This document shows positions 24,552 through 31,591 of a DNA stretch of 64,000 nucleotides, in pieces. The translations under genes and the position numbers were made by a program. Where the stretch lies: contig NZ_JBFAPK010000001.1 of the NCBI RefSeq assembly GCF_040676675.1, forward strand, positions 496,001 through 560,000, written 5' to 3'. Each line of letters starts with the position of its first letter. The first letter of the stretch is position 1. Source of the stretch: JBFAPK01 sp040676675. Its GTDB lineage: Bacteria; Actinomycetota; Actinomycetes; Mycobacteriales; Micromonosporaceae. Below the pieces are notes generated by a model. It saw only the letters and a list, made by a program, of their open reading frames with translations. It was not told the origin of the DNA and did no database searches.

Positions 24552-26321
24552 ATGCTGCTACGGATGTCCCACCTGCTGCTCCGTACCCTGCGGGAGGATC
24601 CGGCGGACGCGGAGGTGCCGAGTCACCGCCTGCTGCTGCGCGCCGGCTACCTGCGCCGGGCCGCCCCGGGCGGATACAGCTGGCTGCCGCTCGGCAAGCT
24701 GGTGCTGGACCGGGTCACCGAGGTGGTCCGCGCCGAGATGAACGCCATCGGCGACCAGGAGGTACAGTTCCCCGCCCTGCTGCCGCGCGGCCCGTACGAG
24801 ACCAGCGGCCGGTGGACCGAGTACGGCGACGAGATCTTCACCCTGGCCGACCGGCGCGGCGCGGAACACCTGCTCGCGCCGACCCACGAGGAGCTGGCCA
24901 CCCTGCTGGTACGGGATCTCTTCACCTCGTACCGGGACTTCCCGGTGGTGCTCTACCAGGTGCAGACCAAGTTCCGCGACGAGGCGCGCCCCCGGGCGGG
25001 GCTGCTGCGCGGCCGGGAGTTCCTGATGAAGGACGCCTACTCCTTCGACCTGGACGAGGCCGGGCTCCGGGCGGCGTACGACCGCCACCGCGACGCGTAC
25101 CGGCGGATCCTCGACCGGCTCGGGCTCGACTACACCATCGTCTCCGCGACCAGCGGCTCGATGGGCGGCAGCGCCTCGGAGGAGTTCCTCGCCGCCGCGC
25201 CGGTCGGCGAGGACACCTACGTCGGCTGTACCGAGTGCGGGTACGCGGCCAACACCGAGGCGGTCACGACGCCCGCCCCGGCCGCCGGCGACCCGCTGGC
25301 ACACCCGCCCGCCGAGGTCTTCGCCAGCCCCGGCACCACCAGCGTGGCGGAGCTGGTCGAGTTCGCCAACGCGCGGCGAGTCGGCGGGCGGGACGACTGG
25401 TCCGCGTCCGGGGTACTCAAGAACGTGGTGCTCGACCTGCACCGGCCCGGCGCCACGGCGCCGGAGACGATCGTGATCGGCCTGCCCGGCGACCGCGAGG
25501 TGGACCTCAGGCGGGTGGAGGCCGCCCTGCACCCGGCGACCGTGACCGTCTTCGAGGACTTCGCCGCCCACCCCGAGCTGGTACGCGGCTACATCGGGCC
25601 GCAGGTGCTGGCGAAGCTCGGCATCCGCTACCTGGTCGACCCGCGGGTGGCGCCCGGCACGGCGTGGCTCACCGGCGCCAACGAGCCGGACCGGCACGCC
25701 GTCGACGTCGTCTGCGGGCGCGACTTCGCACCGGACGGCACGATCGAGGCGGCCGAGGTCCGGGCCGGCGACCCCTGCCCGGCCTGCCCGACCGGGCGGC
25801 TGGTGATCCGCCGGGGCATCGAGGTCGGGCACATCTTCCAGCTCGGGCGCCGATTCACGGACGCGTTCGAGGTCGACGTCTCCGGTCCTGACGGCCGGCC
25901 GGTGCGGCCGACCATGGGCTGCTACGGCATCGGGGTGTCCCGGCTGGTGGCGGCCATCGCCGAGCAGCACCACGACGACCGGGGCCTGAGCTGGCCGGCG
26001 GCGGTCGCGCCGGGCGACGTACACCTGATCGCGGTGGGCCGGTCGACGGCGGACCCCGACGGACGGCCGAGCCCGCAGGTCGAGGCCGCACTGCGCGTCG
26101 GCGAGGAACTCGCCGCGCGCGGGCTGCGGGTGCTGGTCGACGACCGGGCCCAGGTGTCGGCCGGGGTCAGGTTCACCGACGCCGAGCTGATCGGCGTACC
26201 GCGCGCGGTGATCTTCGGCCGCCGCCTCCCGGAGGGGTACGTGGAGCTGCGGCACCGCGCCACCGGCGAACGGTCGGAGCTGCCGCTCGACGCGCTGGTG
26301 GAGCGGCTGCTGGCCGGTTGA
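24552..26321 (+). CDS. proS: Prolyl-tRNA synthetase, bacterial type with editing insertion
   Basis: 589 residues. The start was set at the ATG of MLLRMSHLLLRTLRE, the usual actinobacterial ProRS N-terminus. Class II motifs are visible: motif 2 in QTKFRDEARPRAGLLRGREF, and motif 3 in TMGCYGIGVSRLV. The INS editing-type insertion occupies about 230-410 (VAELVEFANAR, VLKNVVLDLH, VTVFEDFAAHPEL). The C-terminal anticodon-binding domain follows (VLVDDRAQVSAGVRFTDAELIG). It charges tRNA-Pro with proline. A stand-alone YbaK-type deacylase gene lies 2 kb downstream, so both cis and trans editing proteins are encoded locally. Confidence 0.97.
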   Translation: MLLRMSHLLLRTLREDPADAEVPSHRLLLRAGYLRRAAPGGYSWLPLGKLVLDRVTEVVRAEMNAIGDQEVQFPALLPRGPYETSGRWTEYGDEIFTLADRRGAEHLLAPTHEELATLLVRDLFTSYRDFPVVLYQVQTKFRDEARPRAGLLRGREFLMKDAYSFDLDEAGLRAAYDRHRDAYRRILDRLGLDYTIVSATSGSMGGSASEEFLAAAPVGEDTYVGCTECGYAANTEAVTTPAPAAGDPLAHPPAEVFASPGTTSVAELVEFANARRVGGRDDWSASGVLKNVVLDLHRPGATAPETIVIGLPGDREVDLRRVEAALHPATVTVFEDFAAHPELVRGYIGPQVLAKLGIRYLVDPRVAPGTAWLTGANEPDRHAVDVVCGRDFAPDGTIEAAEVRAGDPCPACPTGRLVIRRGIEVGHIFQLGRRFTDAFEVDVSGPDGRPVRPTMGCYGIGVSRLVAAIAEQHHDDRGLSWPAAVAPGDVHLIAVGRSTADPDGRPSPQVEAALRVGEELAARGLRVLVDDRAQVSAGVRFTDAELIGVPRAVIFGRRLPEGYVELRHRATGERSELPLDALVERLLAG

Positions 26322-26356
26322 CGGGCGGGCCGCGTGGGAGCACCCGGCCCGTGGTG

Positions 26357-26381
26357 GGGGCCCCGGCGTGACCGGGGCCCC
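26357..26381. terminator. Bidirectional hairpin between proS and the epimerase gene
   Basis: 10-bp perfect inverted repeat GGGGCCCCGG/CCGGGGCCCC with a 5-base loop (26357-26366 with 26372-26381), located between two convergent genes. Confidence 0.8.
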
Positions 26382-26394
26382 GGTCAGGCGCCGG

Positions 26395-27018
26395 TCAGTG
26401 TTCGGCGGCCGGGCGGGCGCCGTTGCGCAGCGAGCGGTAGTGCTCCTGGCAGGTCTCGTACGACGGCAGCAGGCCCGCCGCCCGCAGCTCGGCCAGGGTC
26501 GGGCCGTTGGCGTCCCGCTCGGAGAGCATCGGCGTGATGCCCTCGGGGATCGGCAGGGCCAGCTCCTCGTCCCGGACGTTGACGATCCGCTCCTTCGGCG
26601 GGTTGTACCGGGCCGAGCAGAGGTAGCTCAGCACGGTGTCGTCCTCCAGCGCCACGAAGGCGTGCCCCAGCCCCTCGGCGAGGTAGACGGCGCGGTAGTC
26701 GATGGTGTCGAGCCGGACCACCTCGTGCTGACCGAAGGTGGGCGAGCCGACCCGCAGGTCGACGATGATGTCGAGCAGCGCGCCCTGCGGGCAGTAGACG
26801 TACTTCGCCTGCCCGACCGGTACGTCGGCCCAGTGCACGCCCCGGACCACGCCGCGACGGGAGACGCTGTGGTTGGTCTGGGCTAGGTTGAGTTCGAAGC
26901 CGAGCGCGTCCGCGAACGCCTCGGCGTCGTACCAGACCAGGAAGTTGCCACGATCGTCCGGGAACTGCTGTGGAACGAACTCCCAGGCACCGGAGATCGA
27001 CAACTCGGTGGCTTTCAC
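26395..27018 (-). CDS. dTDP-4-dehydrorhamnose 3,5-epimerase family protein
   Basis: 207 residues from a GTG with AGAGGTG six bases upstream; an in-frame ATG 41 codons earlier lacks coding character. RmlC-type cupin: the catalytic His is at about 62 in VVRGVHWADVPVGQ. KYVYCPQGALLDIIVDLR and YLAEGLGHAFVALEDDTVLSYLCSARY follow, matching substrate-binding and active-site strands. RmlC enzymes epimerise C3 and C5 of dTDP-4-keto-6-deoxyglucose. No other dTDP-sugar genes are nearby, so it is an orphan; it may serve a distant rhamnose or deoxysugar pathway. Confidence 0.9.
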   Translation of the reverse strand: MKATELSISGAWEFVPQQFPDDRGNFLVWYDAEAFADALGFELNLAQTNHSVSRRGVVRGVHWADVPVGQAKYVYCPQGALLDIIVDLRVGSPTFGQHEVVRLDTIDYRAVYLAEGLGHAFVALEDDTVLSYLCSARYNPPKERIVNVRDEELALPIPEGITPMLSERDANGPTLAELRAAGLLPSYETCQEHYRSLRNGARPAAEH

Positions 27019-27161
27019 CTGTTCACCTCTCGCACGGGGACGACTGCTCACGATACCGGCGGGTCGGCGGGAGCAGCCCGCCGACGGGCGGCGACCGGGT
27101 GTAGCGGTCCGGCGACCGGGTAACCCGAGGGGTTGACGCACTAGTCCAGCTGGAGGCGCGG

Positions 27162-27587
27162 ATGAGCGGCTACCGGGTCGCCGACGTGATGACGAGACAG
27201 GTTCTCTACCTGGCCGCGGAGACGACGCTGGACGAGGCGGCGAAGGCGATGCGGGACGCGGACGTCGGCGACGTGGTGATGACCGAGGGCGCCACGCTGG
27301 CGGGGATGGTGACGGATCGGGACATCGTGGTCCGCGCGGTGGCCGAGCGGCTCGATCCGGGGCGGACGACCATCGGCCAGGTCGCCACCCGGGACATCGT
27401 CATGATCGAGCAGAACTCCACGGTCCTCGACGCGGCGAACCTGATGCGGGAGCGCGGCGTACGCCGGGTGCTCGTCTGTGACGCGGACCGCAACCTGGTC
27501 GGCATCGTCTCGCTGGGGGACCTCGCGGTACGCGCCGAGCCGGCGCCGGCCGCCGGCGACGCGGCCCAGCGGGTGCTCGGCAACTGA
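27162..27587 (+). CDS. Two-CBS-domain protein
   Basis: 141 residues, essentially two CBS motifs. Domain 1 is at about 1-60 (VADVMTRQVLYLAAETTLDEAAKAM, with GMVTDRDIVVRAV). Domain 2 is at about 67-125 (VATRDIVMIEQNSTVLDAANLM, with GIVSLGDLAVR). Such small stand-alone proteins bind adenine nucleotides and act as energy-state sensors or regulators of a partner protein; the partner is unknown. ATG behind GGAGG. It is divergent from the epimerase gene and 40 bp upstream of the SufE gene. Confidence 0.93.
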   Translation: MSGYRVADVMTRQVLYLAAETTLDEAAKAMRDADVGDVVMTEGATLAGMVTDRDIVVRAVAERLDPGRTTIGQVATRDIVMIEQNSTVLDAANLMRERGVRRVLVCDADRNLVGIVSLGDLAVRAEPAPAAGDAAQRVLGN

Positions 27588-27626
27588 CCGGACGGGCCCG
27601 CCCCGGGGCGGCGGTAGCCTGGGATC

Positions 27627-28046
27627 ATGCCGCCGAAGCTCGCCGCCATCGTCGAGGAGTTCGCCTCCGCCCCGCGCGACGTGGTGCTGGAGATGCTGCT
27701 GGAGTTCTCCGACGCGGTACCGCCGCTGCCCGCCGCGCTGGCCGACCGGACCGGCATGGAGCAGGTACCGGAGTGCCAGACGCAGTTCTTTCTGAAGGCC
27801 GAGGTGGCCGCCGACCGTACCGTCACCACCTGGTTCGACTGCCCGCCCGAGGCGCCGACCACCCGGGCCTTCGCCGGCATCCTCGCCGAGGGGCTCGCCG
27901 GTGCCACCGCCGACGAGGTGCTCGCGGTACCGGACGACCTCTACCAGCGGATGGGGCTGGCCGAGGCGATCAGCCCGCTGCGGGTGCGCGGCGGTACCGC
28001 GATCCTGGCCCGCCTGAAGCGGCAGGTCCGGGAACAGATCGCCTGA
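27627..28046 (+). CDS. sufE: SufE-family cysteine desulfuration protein
   Basis: 139 residues, typical of SufE. The conserved active-site Cys is at about 50 in VPECQTQFFL, followed by the characteristic beta sheet and C-terminal SPLRVRGGTAILARLKRQ. SufE accepts persulfide sulfur from a SufS-type desulfurase and stimulates Fe-S cluster assembly. No suf operon is in the window, so this is a detached copy. A tandem repeat begins just after the stop. Confidence 0.92.
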   Translation: MPPKLAAIVEEFASAPRDVVLEMLLEFSDAVPPLPAALADRTGMEQVPECQTQFFLKAEVAADRTVTTWFDCPPEAPTTRAFAGILAEGLAGATADEVLAVPDDLYQRMGLAEAISPLRVRGGTAILARLKRQVREQIA

Positions 28047-28070
28047 GCCGGCCCGGCGGCGGGACGCGAC

Positions 28071-28184
28071 GCCGTCCGCGCGCGGGCCGGCGGCGGTCAG
28101 GTGCTTGACGGCGCCGTCCGCGCGCGGGCCGGCGGCGGTCAGGTGCTTGACGGCGCCGTCCGCGCGCGGGCCGGTGGCGGTCAG
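28071..28184. repeat. 42-bp tandem repeat over the 3' end of the deacylase gene
   Basis: Three copies of a 30-bp core (28071-28100, 28113-28142, 28155-28184) at an exact 42-bp period, with one base difference in the third. On the minus strand each copy contains TGACCGCC. The first of these TGAs, in the direction of transcription, is the stop codon of the YbaK-type gene (28181-28183). The others (28139-28141, 28097-28099) are in the same frame. The array fills the space between the convergent SufE and YbaK-type genes. Confidence 0.9.
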
Positions 28185-28732
28185 GCGGCCGGCCGGGCCA
28201 GCCCCTCGACCACCCGCGCGTTGGGCAGCGCCCCGAGCGCGGGACCGGGCAGCGCGATCTTGCTGTGCCGTACGCCCGAGCCGACGATGACGTGCGGTGT
28301 GGCGATCACCCGCTCGTCGACCAGGATCGGCCACTCCTCCGGCAGGCCGATCGGGGTGATGCCGCCGTACTCCATGCCCGTCAGCTCGACCGCGTCCGCC
28401 ATCGGGGCGAAGCTCGCCTTGCGTACGTCGAGTTGGCGGCGTACCACCCCGTTGACGTCCGCCCGGGTCGTGGCCAGGATGACGCACGCGGCGTAGCGCA
28501 CCTCGCCCTCCCGCTTGCCCGCGATCACCACACAGTTGGCGGAGACGTCCAGCCCCACGTCGTACGCCTCGCAGAACGCCGCCGTGTCGGCGAGCGTCGC
28601 GTCGATCGGGGCCACCAGCACCTCGTCCACGTCCACCGGCGCGTCGGCCGGCCAGCCGGCCAGCGCCTCGGCGACCGGCGCGGCGAGCAGGTCCAGCCGC
28701 GTCCGGGCGGGTTCCGTCTTCAGCGTTCCCAT
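28181..28732 (-). CDS. YbaK/EbsC-family aminoacyl-tRNA deacylase
   Basis: 183 residues from the ATG of MGTLKTEPAR; upstream in-frame sequence is Arg-rich and non-coding in character. It has the YbaK fold: CVVIAGKREGEVRYAACVILATTRADVNGVVRR contains the conserved Lys and central strands, then GMEYGGITPIGLP and IVGSGVRHSKIALPG. Such proteins hydrolyse mischarged tRNAs, mostly Cys- or Ala-tRNA-Pro. The nearby proS gene fits this role. Its 3' end is embedded in the 42-bp repeat array. Confidence 0.9.
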   Translation of the reverse strand: MGTLKTEPARTRLDLLAAPVAEALAGWPADAPVDVDEVLVAPIDATLADTAAFCEAYDVGLDVSANCVVIAGKREGEVRYAACVILATTRADVNGVVRRQLDVRKASFAPMADAVELTGMEYGGITPIGLPEEWPILVDERVIATPHVIVGSGVRHSKIALPGPALGALPNARVVEGLARPAA

Positions 28733-28919
28733 CACGACCGCGATCCTCGCACCCGTCGGGACCGCACGCCCAGCCAGCCGTACCGCCGGCCCGCACGCCC
28801 GCCCGGTCCGCGCCTTCGCGGACCACGCGTGCCTGGCGGGCCACCGCGTCCGGGTATTCGCGGGCGGCCCCGCGCCCGCGCGGGGCGTCTCGTCCGGGTT
28901 CTCGCCGCTTCGGTGCCCG

Positions 28920-29078
28920 TCAGCCCCGGAGCCCGGAGATCTCCTCCTGCCAGACCGCCGTCTCCCGCGGCGCCTCGGCGGCGTCCCTGATCCCGTGCCG
29001 CACCGCCAGGCGCACCACGCCATAGAGGAAGGGGAATGCCGCGACGTACAGAACGATGGTCAGGGCGATGGCGAACAT
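28920..29078 (-). CDS. Small membrane protein, 52 residues
   Basis: ATG at 29078 to TGA at 28920. The first 25 residues form a single hydrophobic helix (FAIALTIVLYVAAFPFLYGV), followed by a charged tail with RHGIRDAAEAPRE and ending EEISGLRG. Nearly every third codon position is G or C, like the surrounding genes, which supports coding. No clear Shine-Dalgarno sequence is seen. It is divergent from the downstream hydrolase gene (29190), about 110 bp away. Function unknown. Confidence 0.6.
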   Translation of the reverse strand: MFAIALTIVLYVAAFPFLYGVVRLAVRHGIRDAAEAPRETAVWQEEISGLRG

Positions 29079-29153
29079 GCCGGAACTGTAGGGCCGGCGG
29101 CGGCCCGGGATCCGGCCATCGCACGGGCTGTCGCCCGTACGTGTGCCCGGGCG

Positions 29154-29190
29154 TTGACGGCTCTAGCTAATGCTGTTAGCTTTGCGGCTA
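29154..29190 (+). promoter_or_regulatory. Leaderless promoter with embedded operator
   Basis: TTGACG (29154-29159), a 17-bp spacer, then TAGCTT (29177-29182), with the transcription start expected at about the ATG of the hydrolase (29190). The palindrome AGCTAA-TGCTG-TTAGCT (29165-29181) lies in the spacer and overlaps the -10, as expected for a repressor that blocks polymerase. No regulator gene of matching orientation adjoins it. Confidence 0.7.
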
Positions 29191-30014
29191 TGAGCGCTAG
29201 CTATCTTGATCGCGGTACGGGTCGGATCGCCTACGACGTACGGGGCGAGGGCCCCCTGGTCGTCTGCGTGCCCGGCATGGGCGACCTCCGTTCCGCCTAC
29301 CGATTCACCGTCCCCGCCCTTCTCGACGCGGGATACCGGGTCGCCACCATGGACCTGCGCGGTCACGGCGACAGCGACGACGGATTCGACCGCTACGACG
29401 ACGTCGCCCTCGCCAGCGACGTGATCGCGCTGGTCGAACAGCTCGGCGGCCCCGCCTTCCTGGTGGGCAACTCCATGGCGGCCGGCGCCGCGGTCCTGGC
29501 CGCCGCCGAGCGGGCCGAACTGGTCACCGGTCTCGGCCTGATGGGCCCCTTCGTCCGCGATCCGCAGTCCGGCTGGCTGACCATGCTCGCGTTCCGGCTG
29601 CTCCTACTGAAGCCCTGGGGTCCGGGCATGTGGCGCTCCTACTACCGCCGGTCCTACCCGGGACGCCCGCCGGCCGACCTCGCCGAACACCAGGCCCGGA
29701 TCACGGCGAGCCTGCGCCGGGGCGACCACTGGCGCTCCTTCGTACGGACCAGCCACACCACGCACCGGCCGGCGGAGGAGCACCTGGACGACGTACGCAC
29801 GCCGACCCTGGTGGTGATGGGCGAGAAGGACCCGGACTTCCCCGACCCCGCCGCCGAGGCGCGCTTCGCGGCCGAGCGGCTGCGCGGCGAGTTGCTGCTG
29901 GTACCGGAGGCCGGTCACTACCCGATGGCGGAGTACCCGGAGACGGTGAACCCCGCGCTCGTCCGGTTCGTCGGGCGCGCCTTCGCCGCCGCCCGGCCCG
30001 GAGCCGACCGGTAG
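29190..30014 (+). CDS. Alpha/beta-fold hydrolase
   Basis: 274 residues. The HG-type oxyanion loop is VPGMGDLRSAYRF, the nucleophile elbow is GNSMAAG with Ser at about 95, the acid residue is in MGEKDPDFPDP, and the His is at about 243 in AGHYPMAEYPE. It is cytoplasmic, like haloalkane-dehalogenase/epoxide-hydrolase-type or carboxylesterase proteins. The start codon is at the predicted transcription start (leaderless). The TAG stop lies in the first unit of a short tandem repeat. Confidence 0.9.
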   Translation: MSASYLDRGTGRIAYDVRGEGPLVVCVPGMGDLRSAYRFTVPALLDAGYRVATMDLRGHGDSDDGFDRYDDVALASDVIALVEQLGGPAFLVGNSMAAGAAVLAAAERAELVTGLGLMGPFVRDPQSGWLTMLAFRLLLLKPWGPGMWRSYYRRSYPGRPPADLAEHQARITASLRRGDHWRSFVRTSHTTHRPAEEHLDDVRTPTLVVMGEKDPDFPDPAAEARFAAERLRGELLLVPEAGHYPMAEYPETVNPALVRFVGRAFAAARPGADR

Positions 30015-30058
30015 CCGACGCAGATCGGTAGCCAGACGCGGACCGGTAACCCGACGCC
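30006..30058. repeat. Short tandem repeat starting at the hydrolase stop codon
   Basis: Three degenerate 17-18-bp units (30006-30022, 30023-30040, 30041-30058) of the pattern GAYCGGTAGCC-GACGC. Each unit carries a stop triplet (TAG, TAG, TAA). The first TAG is the true stop of the hydrolase gene. Confidence 0.65.
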
Positions 30059-30157
30059 GGGCCGGGCGCCGACGGGCCACGCTGCCGCCCCCCGTGCCGC
30101 GGCAGCGCCCGCCCGCCGACTCCCGGGTGCCGTGTCGCCCACCCACTCCAGCCTCAT

Positions 30158-30177
30158 ACCTGAACCAACCTTGAGGT
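30158..30177. promoter_or_regulatory. SoxR-box-like inverted repeat
   Basis: ACCTGAA-CCAACC-TTGAGGT: 7-bp arms (one mismatch) with a 6-bp centre, matching the spacing of known SoxR boxes (CCTCAA-N6-TTGAGG). It lies 17 bp before the SoxR start codon, so autoregulation is likely. A partly overlapping ACCTTGA-GG-TCAAGGT palindrome extends to the right. Confidence 0.6.
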
Positions 30178-30194
30178 CAAGGTATCGTTCCGAC

Positions 30195-30794
30195 ATGACC
30201 GCATCCGGACACGAACTCACCGTCGGGCAGCTCGCGGCGCGCAGTGGAGTGGCTGTCTCGGCGCTGCACTTCTACGAGGCCAAGGGTCTGATCAGCAGCG
30301 TGCGTACGCCCGGAAACCAGCGGCGGTACGGGCGCGACGTACTCCGGCGGGTCGCCTTCATCCGGGTCTCCCAGCGCGTCGGCGTACCCCTGGCGGAGAT
30401 CCGAAAGGCGCTCGCCGGACTGCCCGAGGGACGGACCCCGACCCGGGCCGACTGGACCCGGCTCTCCCAGGTGTGGCGGCGGCAACTCGACGACCGGATC
30501 GACCAGTTGCTGCGGCTCCGCGACGACCTCGACGACTGCATCGGCTGCGGCTGCCTCTCCCTCGACCGCTGCGCCCTCTCCAACCCCGGGGACCTGCTCG
30601 GCGCGACCGGCACCGGCCCGCGGCGGCTGCTCACCGAGGCCGTGGCCGCGACCCGCGAGCAGAAGGCCGTGGCCGCCTCCAGCCGCGAGCAGGAGGCCGC
30701 AGCCACCCCCGGCCACGAGCAGGAGGAGGCCGCCGGCGACTGCAGCGGCGGCCCGTGCGGCAACGACGGTCCGCGCCTGCTGCGCACCGCGTAG
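30195..30794 (+). CDS. soxR: SoxR-type redox-sensing MerR regulator with C-terminal extension
   Basis: 199 residues; typical SoxR proteins are about 150-175. MerR helix-turn-helix: LTVGQLAARSGVAVSALHFYE, then RRYGRDVLRRVAFI. The [2Fe-2S] ligands are C115, C118, C120 and C126 in CIGCGCLSLDRC, the exact SoxR spacing. Oxidation of the cluster by redox-active compounds activates transcription in the family. Residues about 150-199 are an added tail with three EQ-containing repeats and two extra cysteines (CSGGPC). In Streptomyces SoxR responds to endogenous redox-active metabolites; the same may hold here (inference). Confidence 0.93.
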   Translation: MTASGHELTVGQLAARSGVAVSALHFYEAKGLISSVRTPGNQRRYGRDVLRRVAFIRVSQRVGVPLAEIRKALAGLPEGRTPTRADWTRLSQVWRRQLDDRIDQLLRLRDDLDDCIGCGCLSLDRCALSNPGDLLGATGTGPRRLLTEAVAATREQKAVAASSREQEAAATPGHEQEEAAGDCSGGPCGNDGPRLLRTA

Positions 30795-30930
30795 GCCCCT
30801 CCGGCCGGGCCGCCTTTCTCGCGGGCGCTCCCAACCGGTGCCGGCGGATCTGGTCGAGCCGACCCGGGGGTCGCGCCAGGCGGCACCTGGGCGCCGCCTG
30901 CCGCGACCCATCGGCGGATCCGCCGGCCTC

Positions 30931-31545
30931 TCAGAGTCGCGCCAGCCCGTGTTCGAGGTGGTCGAGGGCGACCGTGACGTGTCGCCGCAGCTCGTCCACC
31001 ACGTGCGGCTCGATCGGATCGGGACGGCCGAGTTCGCGTACCACGACGTCGAACACGGCCAGGATCGCTCCGGCGAGAATGCGTGCGGTCGGTACGGACA
31101 GGGCGCCGGCCGACTCGTCGACGAGCGTACGGGCGAGCGAGTCGGCGTGCTTGTCGATCAGGTCGAGCCACGACCGGCGGAGGGCGGGGCTGACCGCCAC
31201 GAGCCGGGGCATTCCGCCCGGGCTCGGGGACCGGATCGCGTCGTCGATGAAGCGGGCCACACCTGGTCGAAGCCCGCCGAGCAGCCGACCGCCGGCCGGC
31301 CGGTTGATGATCATTTCGCGGAGCGCCGCCTCGAAGGTGTCGGCTTTGTCGAAGACCAGGTGCTCCTTTGTCGGGAAGTAGTTGTAGACGGTCTGCTCCG
31401 AGACGTCGGCGGCGCGCGCCACCGCGCCGACCGTGACCGCGTCGTAGCCGCGTTCGGCGAAGAGGCGGGCGGCGGTGGTCGCGATCGCTTCCCGGGTCAG
31501 CCGCTTCTTGCGGGCGCGCAGTCCCTCCGTGGGGGTCGTCTCCAT
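30931..31545 (-). CDS. TetR-family regulator of the adjacent FAD monooxygenase
   Basis: 204 residues. HTH: TREAIATTAARLFAERGYDAVTVGAVARAADVSEQTVYNYFP, seen in pieces near the N-terminus. The C-terminal ligand domain is helical (MftR/TetR_C type by eye). It is divergently transcribed from the monooxygenase gene with only 46 bp between starts. That interval contains CCAAA-AAC-TTTGG (31564-31576), a candidate operator able to control both genes. Such pairs usually respond to an aromatic substrate or antibiotic. Confidence 0.9.
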   Translation of the reverse strand: METTPTEGLRARKKRLTREAIATTAARLFAERGYDAVTVGAVARAADVSEQTVYNYFPTKEHLVFDKADTFEAALREMIINRPAGGRLLGGLRPGVARFIDDAIRSPSPGGMPRLVAVSPALRRSWLDLIDKHADSLARTLVDESAGALSVPTARILAGAILAVFDVVVRELGRPDPIEPHVVDELRRHVTVALDHLEHGLARL

Positions 31546-31563
31546 CAGCCCATTATGGTCCTA

Positions 31564-31576
31564 CCAAAAACTTTGG
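31564..31576. promoter_or_regulatory. Candidate shared TetR operator
   Basis: Inverted repeat CCAAA-N3-TTTGG in the 46-bp divergent interval. The interval is unusually AT-rich for this genome. A TACTCT -10-like element (31579-31584) would give a leaderless monooxygenase transcript. Confidence 0.45.
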
Positions 31577-31591
31577 GTTACTCTAATTTTC

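Noticed and set aside
27019..27141. 41-residue N-terminal extension of the RmlC-like epimerase
   Set aside because: Extension is Arg/Gly/Pro-rich. The internal GTG has an AGAGGTG ribosome site at the right distance and begins the cupin fold.
28071..28184. CRISPR-like array of 30-bp repeats
   Set aside because: Spacers are 12 bp and identical, the whole 42-bp unit is tandem, and no cas genes are present.
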